From: Sperchopsis tessellata
Lineage: Eukaryota > Arthropoda > Insecta > Coleoptera > Hydrophilidae
Assembly: GCA_033557685.1 (NCBI GenBank)
Contig: JAWQRN010000258.1
Span: forward strand, 1 to 32,801
Reading direction: 5' to 3'
Length of the DNA: 32,801 bases
This document shows, one piece after another, positions 20,801 through 30,600 of this stretch. The notes beneath the pieces are model-generated. The model saw only the letters and a program-made list of their open reading frames with translations. It did not search any database and was not told where the DNA came from. Both the position numbers and the translations under genes were made by a program. Numbering within the stretch: the first letter of the stretch is position 1; each line of letters begins with the position of its first letter.

Positions 20801-23119
20801 CCAATATATCTTCGTCACTTAAAATCGGCTCAAATTCTTCAACATCCATCGGCGCAATTTCTTCAAGAATCGGAGACTGCATCTCTTTAAGTTCTCTAAC
20901 AGGACTTTTCACTACCACTTTACACATATTTTCAGCGAGTTCTTTTTCCCGTTTTTGCCTTTCAACAAGCAAAGGTTCATCTTCAGAGAGGTTCTCAATT
21001 TCTCGGGGGGGCGTGTCTTTCCTATCACTATGAGGCGTATGCGGTCGTTTGGGCGATTGCATAGGCGGAGTTCTCGGCCTCTTACGAATCTCTTCCCTAT
21101 CATCTCGGCCGTAAGTTCTTCTGTACTGATCTTGATGTTTATAATTTCTGTCACGGTCTCTATCTCTGTCCCGTTCATGATCCCATTCCTTTTCCGGGCG
21201 ATCTCTATAGTCGTGGCGGTCATGATCCCAGTCCCTTCCATGCTCGCGTTCTCGACTTGTATCCCTATAGTCTCGGTTTCCTCTGTCCCTATCTCTACTG
21301 TGAGACCGGGAATATCTTCTTTCTCGTTCTCGTCTTTCAGGATCTGTGCGATGTTCTCTTTCCAGACTGCCAGTTTTCTGAAAGAAATAAAATTCGTTAA
21401 ATAGGTCCATGTTTATAAACATCAACGCCGCCGCCGCCTTTAAAAAAATTGTTTCTAGGAGGAATCCTTTTTTTTATTCGTCAAGTATGAAGACTTCAAC
21501 CCGGAAACATTTTTATTATCCTTAACAAGATTTTAAATGATTATTTCAAGCTTACCTGATAAGGAGTATCTCTTCGACTATCACGATCCCGATCCCGATC
21601 TTTCTCGCGCTCTCTGTCTCTTTCTCGATCCCGCATCATATCGCGGTTCCTATCTCTTTCACGATCTCTCTCCATTGAACGATCTCTACTTTTAGAATCC
21701 CATTCTTGCTGTTCTGGTGTGTGATGATAACTTCTGGGATCTTTAGGAACTTCATTGTAATACTCCGTGTACTCTTGTTGATACGGTTCGGGCTGCACGT
21801 ACGGTGGTGGATATGCGGCAGCCTGTTGTTGACTATATTCAATTGGAACCGCTTGAATATTTTCTTGTGGCCATTCATTTTCAATGGGTGTACTTGGTAT
21901 GATTTGTTGTACATCAGTAATTGTCGTTGGTTGCGCTGGCAATGACGGAGCTACCACGGGTTGTATAATTTGTTCGGCAATGTTAGCTGTCAAGGTTCCA
22001 TATACAGCTAAGGTAATAGTCGTGTACCAACCTAAAAAAATTAAATATTACTTATTAATTTATTATTTGAACAAATGCTTTAACTTTTTCTTCTGTCTCT
22101 GTCTCACACAAAAGTGTAAAATCTAACAGAAATTCATATAACGATCGTTACTTCAACCTTTTAAAAGAGGGTCATGTGTACTTGTATGAGTATAAAATTA
22201 TATTACAGTACATTCAAATTAAAATTTAATTATAGTGTGAACAATTAAATAATCTAATTTTTGATGATTCGCTGAAGATCATAGTACTTATTTAACACGT
22301 TTCTTGCGACACCTGCACACAGGTAGATGCTGTCACTGCGATTGTATGATTATATTGTATTATATTTACTTTCTGTTTTAGTAATGAATAATTCCCAAAT
22401 TGCACCATAAATTATAAATAAACGGTCCTTTTAATAAAGTTGTAAAACTTGTATATGGCCCACCAGTGGGTCACAGTGAAGAAAAAGTATAGCAAGAAAC
22501 AAACGTGTAAAGCTACAAAAGTAGTAAGGATCAATAAGTAGTCAAGATCTCTAATATTATCAAAGACCGGGAAAATGCACTTAACATCCTAGTTGCTTAT
22601 TATATTTTTTGTTTCATCGAGTTAGAATGTAAACACAACATACTGCCTCGTAGAGCAAAAAATTTATCAACATAACTTCAGACCTAGAGTACTCCCAGGA
22701 ATTCTCCACTTACCTCTTAAAACTAAACCATCCGTAGGTATTTTCCTTACAGATTCATCAGGTACGCAATCAAGATTAATACAACCGTTTTGATTGTACT
22801 CGAAACCTCCCAAGCTTTCGAAAGTGCTAGCTCCAGGTTTTCCCAAATCGTTAACAAAGAATTCTATTTGGAACTGGCTCGGATTAGTGGCCCCCAACCG
22901 TACACCTCCAGGGAAGTCAGCTTGAACTCTGGCTCCCAATGGTATAATTCTTACTTCAGTCACATATACAGGCTTGGGGAACTGCACCAAGTCCAAATTT
23001 AATTCCTACAACACATAAGATATTTACTAACTAGAACTTTAATTCAAAAGTGCTCTAAATACCTCACTGTTTTCATGAGCGAACGTATCGAAAAATAACA
23101 GTTCTATTTGGTCCGCCAT
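11846..23119 (-). CDS. vir: Virilizer (VIRMA/KIAA1429 orthologue), complete seven-exon gene
   Basis: Virilizer is the scaffold of the nuclear m6A-METTL-associated complex (with WTAP/Fl(2)d, Hakai, ZC3H13/Flacc and Spenito). It supports mRNA N6-methylation and, in Drosophila, Sex-lethal splicing. I read seven coding exons: 23119-23063, 23005-22714, 22031-21556, 21377-17316, 13450-13027, 12759-12498 and 11891-11846. All introns are GT-AG, all phases agree (0,1,0,0,1,2), and the total is 5619 bases or 1872 residues plus stop, close to the roughly 1800-1850 of fly and human. The start MADQIELLFFDTFAHENSE and the end WWGQGIGRGPYQ are the expected termini. Intron 4 is 3.9 kb and packed with transposons; intron 6 carries a foldback element. 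Whether the long intron is spliced efficiently cannot be judged from sequence. Confidence 0.95.
12035..12335. mobile_element. Foldback element inside virilizer intron 6
   Basis: About 300 bp with inverted arms. The left arm starts ATCTTC at 12035 and has 'gagataaccgtgtgctggctttt' and 'cgacgtttcatccaccgtt'. The right arm ends GAAGAT at 12335 and has the complements 'caaaggtggacgaaacgtc' and 'aacacactgttatctcc'. The interior repeats the 'agcacttttcagagc' and 'gagctac' units seen in the 4839-5357 copy, but is shorter. Non-coding and in a virilizer intron. Confidence 0.7.
12498..13450 (-). CDS. vir: Virilizer exons 5 and 6 (C-terminal region)
   Basis: Exon 5 (13450-13027) encodes residues about 1630-1770. 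It begins KSLEEDATFETLVESVSTII and includes LLVQFAGRTVF, ATYWLSPPRDEGDSDMD and NVTCDLTEICRQNL. Exon 6 (12759-12498) encodes the Arg/Gly-rich end with INHMRGRGFPRTIP, RSRPPNTSRPPSLHVDDFVA and RVARGQRGRAFV. The 'NTSRPPS-x-HVDDF' block is conserved in VIRMA proteins. These exons lie about 3.9 kb from exon 4 and would be easy to miss without the phase match. The last exon (11891-11846) adds NNWWGQGIGRGPYQ. Confidence 0.92.
13690..14110 (-). mobile_element. LINE C-terminal fragment in virilizer intron 4
   Basis: A 137-codon open frame on the minus strand reads GCGESCREYFKREKILTIPS, then CYVFTCLVDIHSTKGQQ, HKHNYPTSHSKDIAIPYHR and a tail ending NGTYYSVLECKE. The order 'R-x-SCRxxFKxxxILTxPxxYxxxxxxxxH…YxTRxxxxxxxxxHR…YSVxEF' is characteristic of the C-terminal region of jockey/CR1-like insect LINEs, past the RT. 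The 5' side is cut by the mariner-type insertion starting at 14119. The frame is open by survival, not because it is a host gene. Confidence 0.6.
14119..15265 (-). pseudogene. Mariner/Tc1-class transposon relic
   Basis: Minus-strand transposase of the IS630/Tc1-mariner superfamily. From the N-terminus: HRSFAVRAYFENNQSVIATQ, NANTIRSWVKQLKETGSTL (helix-turn-helix region), MRAAIERLPRRSARNHAVAL, GMSDRSLRRILHFDLNFH, then a frameshifted catalytic part, and a C-terminal RRSHTLSKLRERIIEEINAI with QRCQCVAANGRH. A TA precedes the terminal sequence CAGGGTGCGGCAGAACCG at 14117-14136, as expected for this class. The opposite terminal repeat is missing: at about 15260 the sequence changes into a LINE. Stops, frameshifts and a C-homopolymer near 14593 mark a dead copy. 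Confidence 0.75.
15262..17280 (+). mobile_element. Decayed LINE (RT-containing) in virilizer intron 4
   Basis: Plus-strand frames, interrupted by stops and shifts, give LTELEEIWNRLKGIIRTAAK, KWWNQRVKEVTKKKKLWKQY, MNRWKEYFQELLG, SGFRPGHSTQDQILTIRQIA, VRQGGILNPLLFITVMDDI, the catalytic AFVDDIVIFGRSEKAL (FVDD in place of FADD), and at the end MRWIGHVNRMGNDR with GRPWETWNDTI and KEWIEFYKK. This is the usual order for a non-LTR element from the RT N-terminal part through the thumb to the tail. It is 5'-truncated against the mariner relic and lies antisense within the virilizer transcript. Confidence 0.8.
17316..21377 (-). CDS. vir: Virilizer exon 4 (main exon)
   Basis: A single 4062-base exon encodes residues 276-1629. 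It begins just after a TTTCTTTCAG acceptor with KTGSLEREHRTDPERRERER. The first 110 residues or so continue the Arg/Asp/Glu/Ser-rich low-complexity tract of exon 3; acidic stretches (MDVEEFEPILSDEDILDDND) follow. The remaining ~1200 residues form a helical, ARM-like body. Conserved VIRMA blocks are LLVFSELLPLPLPLQ (near residue 1285), NLRKLWSAHLH, LLRRVCVQLSDLAA and LLTEHDYGFYHLKEH (near 1528). It ends QLEELVK at a GTAAG donor, so codons past 17316 are intronic. No frameshifts seen. Confidence 0.95.
21556..23119 (-). CDS. vir: Virilizer exons 1-3 (conserved N-terminal domain)
   Basis: Exon 1 (23119-23063) gives 19 residues from an ATG in good context (gccATGG on the sense strand would be ideal; here aacATGGCG). 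Exon 2 (23005-22714) encodes ELNLDLVQFPKPVYVTEVRI and PNQFQIEF-type sequence (here NPSQFQIEFFVNDLGKPGAS) to TDGLVLRG. Exon 3 (22031-21556) begins WYTTITLAVYGTLTANI, completing the Virilizer N-terminal domain that binds partner subunits. It then runs through a Pro/Gln/Tyr-rich linker and, from about residue 229, an Arg-Asp/Arg-Glu repeat tract that continues in exon 4. Acceptors and donors are strong throughout. Confidence 0.95.
22032..22713. other. Virilizer intron 2
   Basis: A 682-base AT-rich intron between exons 2 and 3. No repeat family or coding frame was recognised in it. Confidence 0.6.
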
Positions 23120-23665
23120 GTTTATGTTAAACTTGTCAAAATTGGACAGAAACAGAGGTTAGGGAAGACGCGGCCGGTGATTGGCTTATTGAAACATTTT
23201 GGTTAAGTTGTTATAAGGCCGGACTTATACTGGTTTATACTAAGGTGGATATACTGTTACACACTATACATTGAGTATAGGGATAATAGGGCATTTTCAA
23301 TACATTTTTCTTTTGTGAAAAATCGAAAAGCTTTAGGAAAAGTTTAAATATTGTAATATTTTAACGGGTTCACAAATAATAGTTTAACAAGTTTAAAGTG
23401 TGTTTATTTTAAATTAATTAGTTTACATTAATTCAAGAGTAAATTAAACAACTTTTTCTAGCGATAATATTAAATGTCTATTACGTCCCTCTGGATAATC
23501 AGAACTCCGCGGTCGAACTTCGTATCTAATCAAACTGAGCCTCGCTGGCCGGACTCTTGATTTTATATGGTAACGAGGGTTCTGCTACCAAAATTTTTGT
23601 TCCACAACTGCAGTTTTTTTGCTATTTTTTAATCGGCGAGCAAAAATGAAAGTAAGGATCTCTCA
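23120..23665. other. Virilizer 5' flank
   Basis: Upstream of the virilizer start codon. The first 60-70 bases likely hold the 5' UTR and are GC-richer ('gaagacgcggccggtgattgg', with an inverted CCAAT at 23179). No TATA-like motif placed convincingly. Beyond 23300 the sequence is AT-rich spacer without recognised content. Confidence 0.35.
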
Positions 23666-23675
23666 CAATCACTAG

Positions 23676-23890
23676 GTTTTCTTTTTTAATCAACTAATGA
23701 CTGTAGCCATTAGGCCATTACCAACAACTATGTGTTTTTAAACCAATTATAATCATTTTTGACGAATTGACTCCAAGCCTCCGAGATTTTACCTAAAAAT
23801 TCTCCTGGGCGGGGAATCGAACCCGGACCACCTCTGGGTCGCATAGCTAACGCCCCAACGCTCTTACCAATATGGCTACCGAGGTGCCTT
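23676..23890 (-). mobile_element. tRNA-derived SINE with 10-bp target duplication
   Basis: Reading from 23890 on the minus strand, the head 'ggcacctcggtagcc' is followed by an A-box-like TGGTAAGAGCG (23869-23859) and a perfect RNA polymerase III B box GGTTCGATTCC (23823-23813). A non-tRNA body follows, and the tail ends in an A-rich 'gattaaaaaagaaaac'. The element is flanked by perfect 10-bp direct repeats CAATCACTAG at 23666-23675 and 23891-23900, the mark of LINE-mediated insertion. The perfect duplication implies a fairly recent insertion. It does not fold as a functional tRNA. Confidence 0.85.
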
Positions 23891-24100
23891 CAATCACTAG
23901 ATAAAATGATACATCTGCTGATATTACCAAGTCCTCTTTGATGTTGCTTTGTGTGCAAAGAAAAGAAGGAATTTTACCATTCTTTTTCATTTTTTCTTAC
24001 TTTCATTCATTTTTATTTTAGAGTCACAAATAGAAATTTTGAATATTGTTTTAGAATTAATGAAGGAGCTATATTTAAAAACAAGTAAATATTAAAAACT

Positions 24101-24289
24101 ACAAAATAAATCAAAGGGATACAGCAGTAACTGTGTCACAAACTACAACGTTGAATTAAGTCAACTGTCATTATTTCATTGCAATATCTCACTAGTTCTA
24201 AATCCTTCAAATATTCTGCGGACAGTCGACGTAGTCCTACGTTATAGTTGGCGGCACAGTTGCTGATGTGCCCCTTTGATTTATTTTGT
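24101..24289. mobile_element. MITE of 189 bp with ~70-bp inverted arms
   Basis: The left arm starts ACAAAATAAATCAAAGGG at 24101 and continues through 'cagcagtaactgtgtcacaaactacaacg'. The right arm read in reverse from 24289 has ACAAAATAAATCAAAGGGGC, 'catcagcaactgtgccgccaactataacg' and 'gtcgactgtcc'. Nearly the whole element can fold into one hairpin. No coding sequence. Target duplication not clear. Confidence 0.7.
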
Positions 24290-25084
24290 TGATCTACGGT
24301 AATAAATAAATTTTTGATCCTCTTTATTTCGGTTCATCACATACGTCCGTTAGTTCTGAGCATGAGCTATTAAATCATTTTTTATTCACTTGTTATCAGC
24401 CTTAAAATGGCGTGCAACAAAACAAAATCCCGCGAAATTTAATTTAATTTTCCAAAGCTACTATATCGAAGGGTTAAAGGGTGGAGGGTTGAAATTTGTT
24501 TTCATATAAATGGGACTCAATAGTTTATCAATTGATGTATAATTTATTAATTTACGCTCATTAGTTTTAAAGATATAAACGTTCAAATTGTGACATGTTT
24601 TTTTTGCACTCGAGCCCTCTTACCCAAAGATATTTTTTGTATTTCATCCTTATTATTTTTAAATTTTGCAGTTATACAGAAATGTTTCAAATACAAAAGT
24701 TTATATAAATTAACAATACAATAAGTATAGCATTATCTATGGAAAAAATCAAATTTGTAGGCATACGTCTGTACATGTAAAGGGACTACGATGCAGATTT
24801 TCTGAATGCAAGGTTAAAAAAAAATGCAAAATTTATATTTTTATTCAAAACCCAACCAGAGTAATGCATTAGATCAAGTCGTGTATTTGAAATGATGCAT
24901 ACTTTGCAGCAGAGAAAGGCACTAAATATTCCTATAATGCAACTCTAAATAAATTCAATATTATAATGGAAGTAATGAAATCTAATCTCTAGCTACAATC
25001 GTTTAGACCGGTAATTACACTCATGCAATTAATGAATTCGTAATAGCTAAGTACTGAAGAAAATTAAAATATTGATTAGTTTCA
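24290..25084. other. AT-rich spacer
   Basis: No credible coding frame or repeat structure. Contains several homopolymer runs. Confidence 0.4.
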
Positions 25085-27184
25085 GTGGCGACTCGTGCTT
25101 TTCAAATTAAGTTGCACCGTATCGCTTCGTATTATGTTTATAATTCTATTTTATTTCGGACTTTCTCTATGTAGTCATGATGTTATACAGGCTCGCGTTC
25201 TTAAGTAACATTTCAAGAATTATTTTATTTATTGAAACTGAATTTATAATATTTTCTTGGCAGCAAACTTATCCATGACCTAAATGTAAATTCTACCGTA
25301 GCCGCTAAATTAAATGTTGAAAATTGGATATATTTTATCTCCCTGGCACATATTTTACGGACTACGTAATTAACAGAGTTGCATCTGTCATTATATTAAT
25401 AGCAAAATGCACTGCAAAAGTCATTTCAAACCGCGGTCGATTGATTAATACGTACGTTTCGCGGAATACCACCGCTTCATCAGTGAACCTGCAACCTGCA
25501 TTCTTTTGAAACAGTGTACCGTGTATTCTAATTCTCTCTCTTTTGATCTTAGATTCTGCGGTAGGCAGTTAGCGAGAGTTATTAAATATTTGTGTACTAA
25601 CACCAAAGTTGCAATTGACAAATTAGTACAACGTTATTATTTCACGAAGTGCCGTTCGTGTATTTGTAAATAAAATTTTATCCATGACCTTTCCATTGAA
25701 GTTGGAGGTTGTGTGGATCAACTTTTTGAACAAATGATAACATCGAAAGGGTTGTTAAACGTTCTTCACATATGAAGTTTTACAAGAAAGTTTTTACTCG
25801 TTTTATAGTAGTAAACTATGTACGGTTTCAGATGTTTTATTGGGTGTGTTTAAAAAAAATTGCAGCATTTTTTTGTTTCTCCCAATTTTTCTTCTAAGTT
25901 ACTAAATTTTACTTAACTGTCTGCACTGATTACACATGTCGACATGATTTTTGTAGCATTAATGAAAATGCTCTTTTTGAATTTAATTTAGGTATTTATT
26001 AAAAAACGTTTTCACAGAAATGGCCTAGCACGTCCCATTTTCGAGTACCTGATTGTCCCTTATTATATCATGGGATTATTGAAGTTATTTCTACCTGGCT
26101 TTAGACAATGTAAGAAGAATTACCACGAGAGATAGCAGGGGTATTTTCAACGTATTCTACGAACCTTTAAGGGCACTTTTATCTTTTTTCTCTAAGTTTA
26201 GTTTATTTCTTTAGTCTCGTGTACAGTACAGTCAAGTGTTTTTGTCGTATTTTATATAAAATAGCAAGCTCTCATCGTCGATGTTGCAAAAATTCAAAGG
26301 ATAAGTTTTGTTATATATGTGGACGATTTATTTTAAAGTCACATGCTAGATCTATATACGAGCAAGTCATAAAGCCTATCATTTATATTTTACGTGGAGC
26401 TTGGACAACGTTATGTTTCCCGGTGTATCTAATTCTTCATCAGGATCTGATCCAAAACTTCCTGAGAACACCAGTAGTGAACCAACATTTTTACCAACTA
26501 CCAATGAACTTCACTTAATAATTCAGAATGAATTAAATGATTTGGGACGTGTCCTGGGTTTGTCAAAACAAAAACTTCTTGGTTCCAGACTTCAATAGTG
26601 GAACCTATTAGATAAAAATGCAAGTGTTTCACTTTAACGAAAACGGAATATAACATTTTCAAGTTTTTATAAAATGGAAGGATCGCTATGTGTCTCCTAT
26701 GATAATGATGATTTAATGAATGAGCTTAATATGGAACATGTACCTCCTGAGTGGCGTATTTTCATAGATTTGTCAAAATACAGCCTAAAAGCAGTTCAAT
26801 GAAAAGCTCAGCCAGGGTTACTCTAATGTATTACATATTTAGGTACTATTAAATATTTCGGCGATATATATGGTATAACGGCAGTGACACAAAATTAAAG
26901 ATATAACGTTGTACCATTAGGGCCTCATTTCATGCACTTGATAATGATAATGGAGTGTACAGAGTGAAATAACGTAAAAACAACTTCGAGCTCAGAGTTA
27001 TTTGGGTGAATTATCGTAAAAGATTACTCTCAATTGTATACAATCGATACAAAAAAGAAAATAACACTCAAAGTAGATATGAACAAAATAAATCCTTACC
27101 TTAGCTGACATTTTTAGATTCCTAGCAGTTTCAGACAGATATTAAGGCGAATCGCCTTCTATATCCCCTGACGAGTCGCCACTT
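25085..27184. mobile_element. Possible transposon bounded by short inverted termini
   Basis: The 13-mer AGTGGCGACTCGT occurs at 25085-25097, and its exact complement ACGAGTCGCCACT lies at 27172-27184, facing outward 2.1 kb apart. GC-rich termini like these, CAGTGGCG at the left, resemble those of hAT elements. No 8-bp target duplication was found, and similarity beyond the 13 bases is not evident, so the two ends could come from two copies. The interval contains the unnamed coding repeat at 25937-26860 and, near 25430-25500, a 'acgtttcgcgg…cttcatcag' motif common to insect foldback repeats. Confidence 0.4.
25937..26860 (+). pseudogene. Unnamed coding repeat, N-terminal and middle part
   Basis: After a leader shared with 10655-10935 the frame reads SSHRRCCKNSKDKFCYICGR, then FILKSHARSIYEQVIKP, which contains a CxxC pair that could bind zinc. 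A deletion or shift follows, then SSSGSDPKLPENTSSEPTFL, NELNDLGRVLGLSKQKLLGS and RLQ; later pieces give EWRIFIDLSKYSLKAV. I recall 'KFCYICGxFxLKSQ…' and 'DLxLSKxxAELLGSRLxxWNLL…EWRLFIDSSKxSLKAVLLH' as parts of a widespread unnamed insect repeat protein. Several stops break the frame. Together with the 10655-11290 copy it covers both ends of the protein. Confidence 0.6.
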
Positions 27185-27675
27185 CAAGTTTAGACATTGA
27201 ACTTTTCTCAAGCCTGACATGTCATGGCAAACAACTGTCAACTAGATTCTGTCAACTAGCGTTTACCACCTTCAAGTCTACTCATAAGAAAAGTTAAATC
27301 AAAACATTGCTTAAATAATCTCAACTGAAAGAAACATAAAATCTGAAACGCTTTTAATTTATATATACTTTAAAATTTTACCTTCAAAAAACTATGTCGG
27401 TTGTTAACATATCTGCCAAATTTATTTGATAATCATTAAGTATAAATATTTACCCACTTAATCCTAAGTAACGAAAAATTTTGGAAGAAATCTATAAAAG
27501 TGACACAGAAGACTGAATCACGGTGATCCCAAATGAAACCATTAGAAGAAAGATGCTTAATTTTTGAAAATGTACTTATTACGGAACCTTTTTTGTGACG
27601 AAAATTTCAAGTCTCGACCACCTTAAGTAAGTTTAAGAACTTTATTGGCATAGCAATTTTGGACGAACAGACGTT
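26861..27675. other. Upstream region of the DHHC gene
   Basis: Contains the right-hand 13-bp inverted terminus at 27172-27184 and, next to it, the near-palindrome 'aaggcgaatcgcctt'. The final ~200 bases should hold the DHHC promoter and 5' UTR. No TATA element is convincing. Confidence 0.35.
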
Positions 27676-30600
27676 ATGATGGAATATGAATATTCTTCAT
27701 TCCATAAAGAAGTGGATTTGCACAACAAGTGCTGCGGAGGAATGTTTTGGTGTATTCGTGATATCTGTGGTATAATTTGTGCTATTTTGACATGGCTTCT
27801 TATTTTGTACGCTGAATTCGTTGTTATGAAGGTTATTCTTATACCAAGCCCTTATCCAGTTTATAGTGCGTTGAATATGGTTATTTTCCAAATTTGTGCG
27901 TTCCTGGCATTCGCATCACATATACGAACTATGTTTACAGATCCTGTAAGTACCAGTATTTATTTTTTTAGTATAAGTGGAACTGTTAAAAATATTTCGT
28001 TTTATACTTTGCATGATGTTTCCGTAAATAACATGGTTCACACACGTTGAGTGTGGCTTTATTTTGTAAATTTTAATTTAACACTTATTAGAAATTGAGA
28101 GCGCTGAACACTTTTTCGATCTGTAATTTCCTAAAATATTGTACCATTAATAAAATAGCAACACCAAGAAGGAACATATATAGTTGTACAAGAAAGTTTT
28201 TACACGTTTTAGAGTTGAAAAACTTTTAGATGTCGTCTTGGGTGTGGTTACATGTATTTGGAGATATTTTGAGTACACCTCGTATGGGTTTAAATCAAGT
28301 TAGTTCACAATTTAAACTTTAGTTTATATATGGTGTTGTATTTGAGTGATGTAATTGTTTATTGTGAGTTGAACAGAAAAACAGATGGTCAAACTGCTTT
28401 TTACTAGATTAGTTTTTGATTCTAAATTATATTTGCTCAATAAATTTATTATTTTTTTTTGTGAATTTTAGGGCGCAGTGCCAAAAGGTAACGCAACAAA
28501 GGAAATGATTAAACAAATGGGATTTAGAGAAGGACAAGTAATATTTAAGTGTCCAAAATGTTGTAGCATTAAACCAGAAAGGGCTCATCATTGCTCTGTT
28601 TGTCAAAGGCAAGAAACATTTTTTTGCTTATTTTTATTTCAAATATCTTAGTAGTAGTAACCAATGTTTATTAAACATAAAAATTCCAAATAATACAATG
28701 CCTTCACGCTACATTTCCCCTCCATAATATGTTTCTCATCCATTTTCTCCCAGCACCACTTCCACTTTTCTTTGATTCTGTATATCCCTAATATTCGCAC
28801 ACTCTGTCAGTAGATATTCTATTGTCTCAATCCCCTCTTCGCACAACCTACATATCTTTTCTTCCCGTGTTAGCTATCGCACGCTCGATCATCTTCACGA
28901 ATCGAGCCACAGTGCTGATATCCATATTTGCATTCTTCAAATAATTTGGGATTTCTCCGTACTTAGCAATTTTTCTGTATACATTCTTATCCTGTATCTT
29001 ATTATATGTCAACTGATGTTGAATTTTTTCCTTTTTGTTAGTTAATTCTTCGACCATACTCCGTCCATTCCATCTCATTATTTCTATTTCTTCCTCCGCA
29101 TAGGCTCCCCCTGAATTCCATCCATAAACACTTTGCATATCTGTTTTCATCTGCATTTCAGGTTTTCTGCGTCACATTTCATTGCTCTCTTCCCTGCAGT
29201 GATATATATTCCGTGTCGGTTCGTCTTGGCCAGAATCAAGTAGCCTGGTGTGGATCTGTTCAATTCCAGAGTTTACTTGATGTTTTGCATCTGAACCTTC
29301 TCCAGTTGTTCCTTCAGCCTGAAGCCTCAGACCTCGGCCGCGCACACAACACGTTATCTGCACAAACAAAATCGAACAGCATTATCCTAGTTTTACAGTC
29401 ATTCTTGAACTTCCTCTTGCCCACTTCCCATAATTGACACATAGCAGCTATGGCCTTCTTTGTCATATACTTCAAATTGTTTTTTTGTCTCCTCAAAATA
29501 GAACCCCAAGTATTTATACTGTTTGACTGTTTCAATTGTGCCGTTCTTCCACTTCCAATTCACAACCTCTTATCTTCCACCATCCTTTCGAAATATCATA
29601 ATTTTCCATCCAAATACTTCTCGAATGCTTTTAGAAACACCTTCATTTCGTTTCACTTGTTGGCCAGCAAAACAAAGTCATCTGCGAATGCAAGCTATTA
29701 TCTTTTGATGGTATAACGCTATTCCTCCAACTTGCACCTTTTCCAATTCCCTCTCAAAATCTGCCAAATACACCGTAAACAGGATCGGGCTTAGTGGAAA
29801 TCCCTGTCTCAATCCTCTTGTAGTCCAAAATCTGAATTCTCCTTCATGGTTTTTTATCACATTTGTTGTTTTTGATATATTTCTTCTATTCTTGCTCTGT
29901 TATCGTATCCATTCCATATCCTTTTATTTCAATGAGTTTTTTTTCTATTGACTCTATCAAATGCAGATTTCAAATCTGCAAAAAAATGTATATGCTTTTT
30001 CTTTTTCATTTGCATAGTTCAGCACGTATATGTTATCCACTGCTCCACCAGTTCCCTTTCCAGCTTCTCAGCAATTATCATTGCCCATATTTTACATCCT
30101 GCCTTAAGAAGTGTCAATCCTCTGTATAAATATCTTAGTATTGATTGTATTTAAAAAAAAATTGTCATTGAAGTTATAGCTATCAATTAAAATTTTTTCT
30201 ATTTTTACAAACAGGTGCATTCGCAAAATGGATCATCATTGTCCATGGGTAAACAATTGTGTTGGAGAAAATAATCAAAAATATTTTGTTCTTTTTACGG
30301 TAAGTTTTAAATTGTGAAAAATTTAAACAACAGTAAAATATTACGTCTGTGCATTTAAATAATTAAACAAAATGAATTCTACATTGACAATTATTTATAG
30401 TAAGTGTTTCTGCAACATTTCTATTTCTACAGATTATTTCAAAAATATATATTTAACTTTGCTTCATTAACTTCATTCAAATTGAGAATAACTATTTAGA
30501 AATTAAAATGTAATCGAAACATCAATTCAATTTTGGGTCATATAGACACGAGGTAAACAACTGGGTTAAAAAAGATGGTATCTTGAAGGAAATGCCCAAT

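Noticed and set aside
20955..21404. 149-codon ORF on the plus strand opposite virilizer exon 4
   Set aside because: It is the antisense of the Arg/Asp/Glu repeat tract, whose codon composition leaves other frames open. No homology and no splice logic.
23780..23890. A tRNA gene on the minus strand
   Set aside because: The A- and B-box promoter is there, but no proper acceptor stem or cloverleaf can be drawn, and the target duplication and A-rich tail mark it as a SINE.
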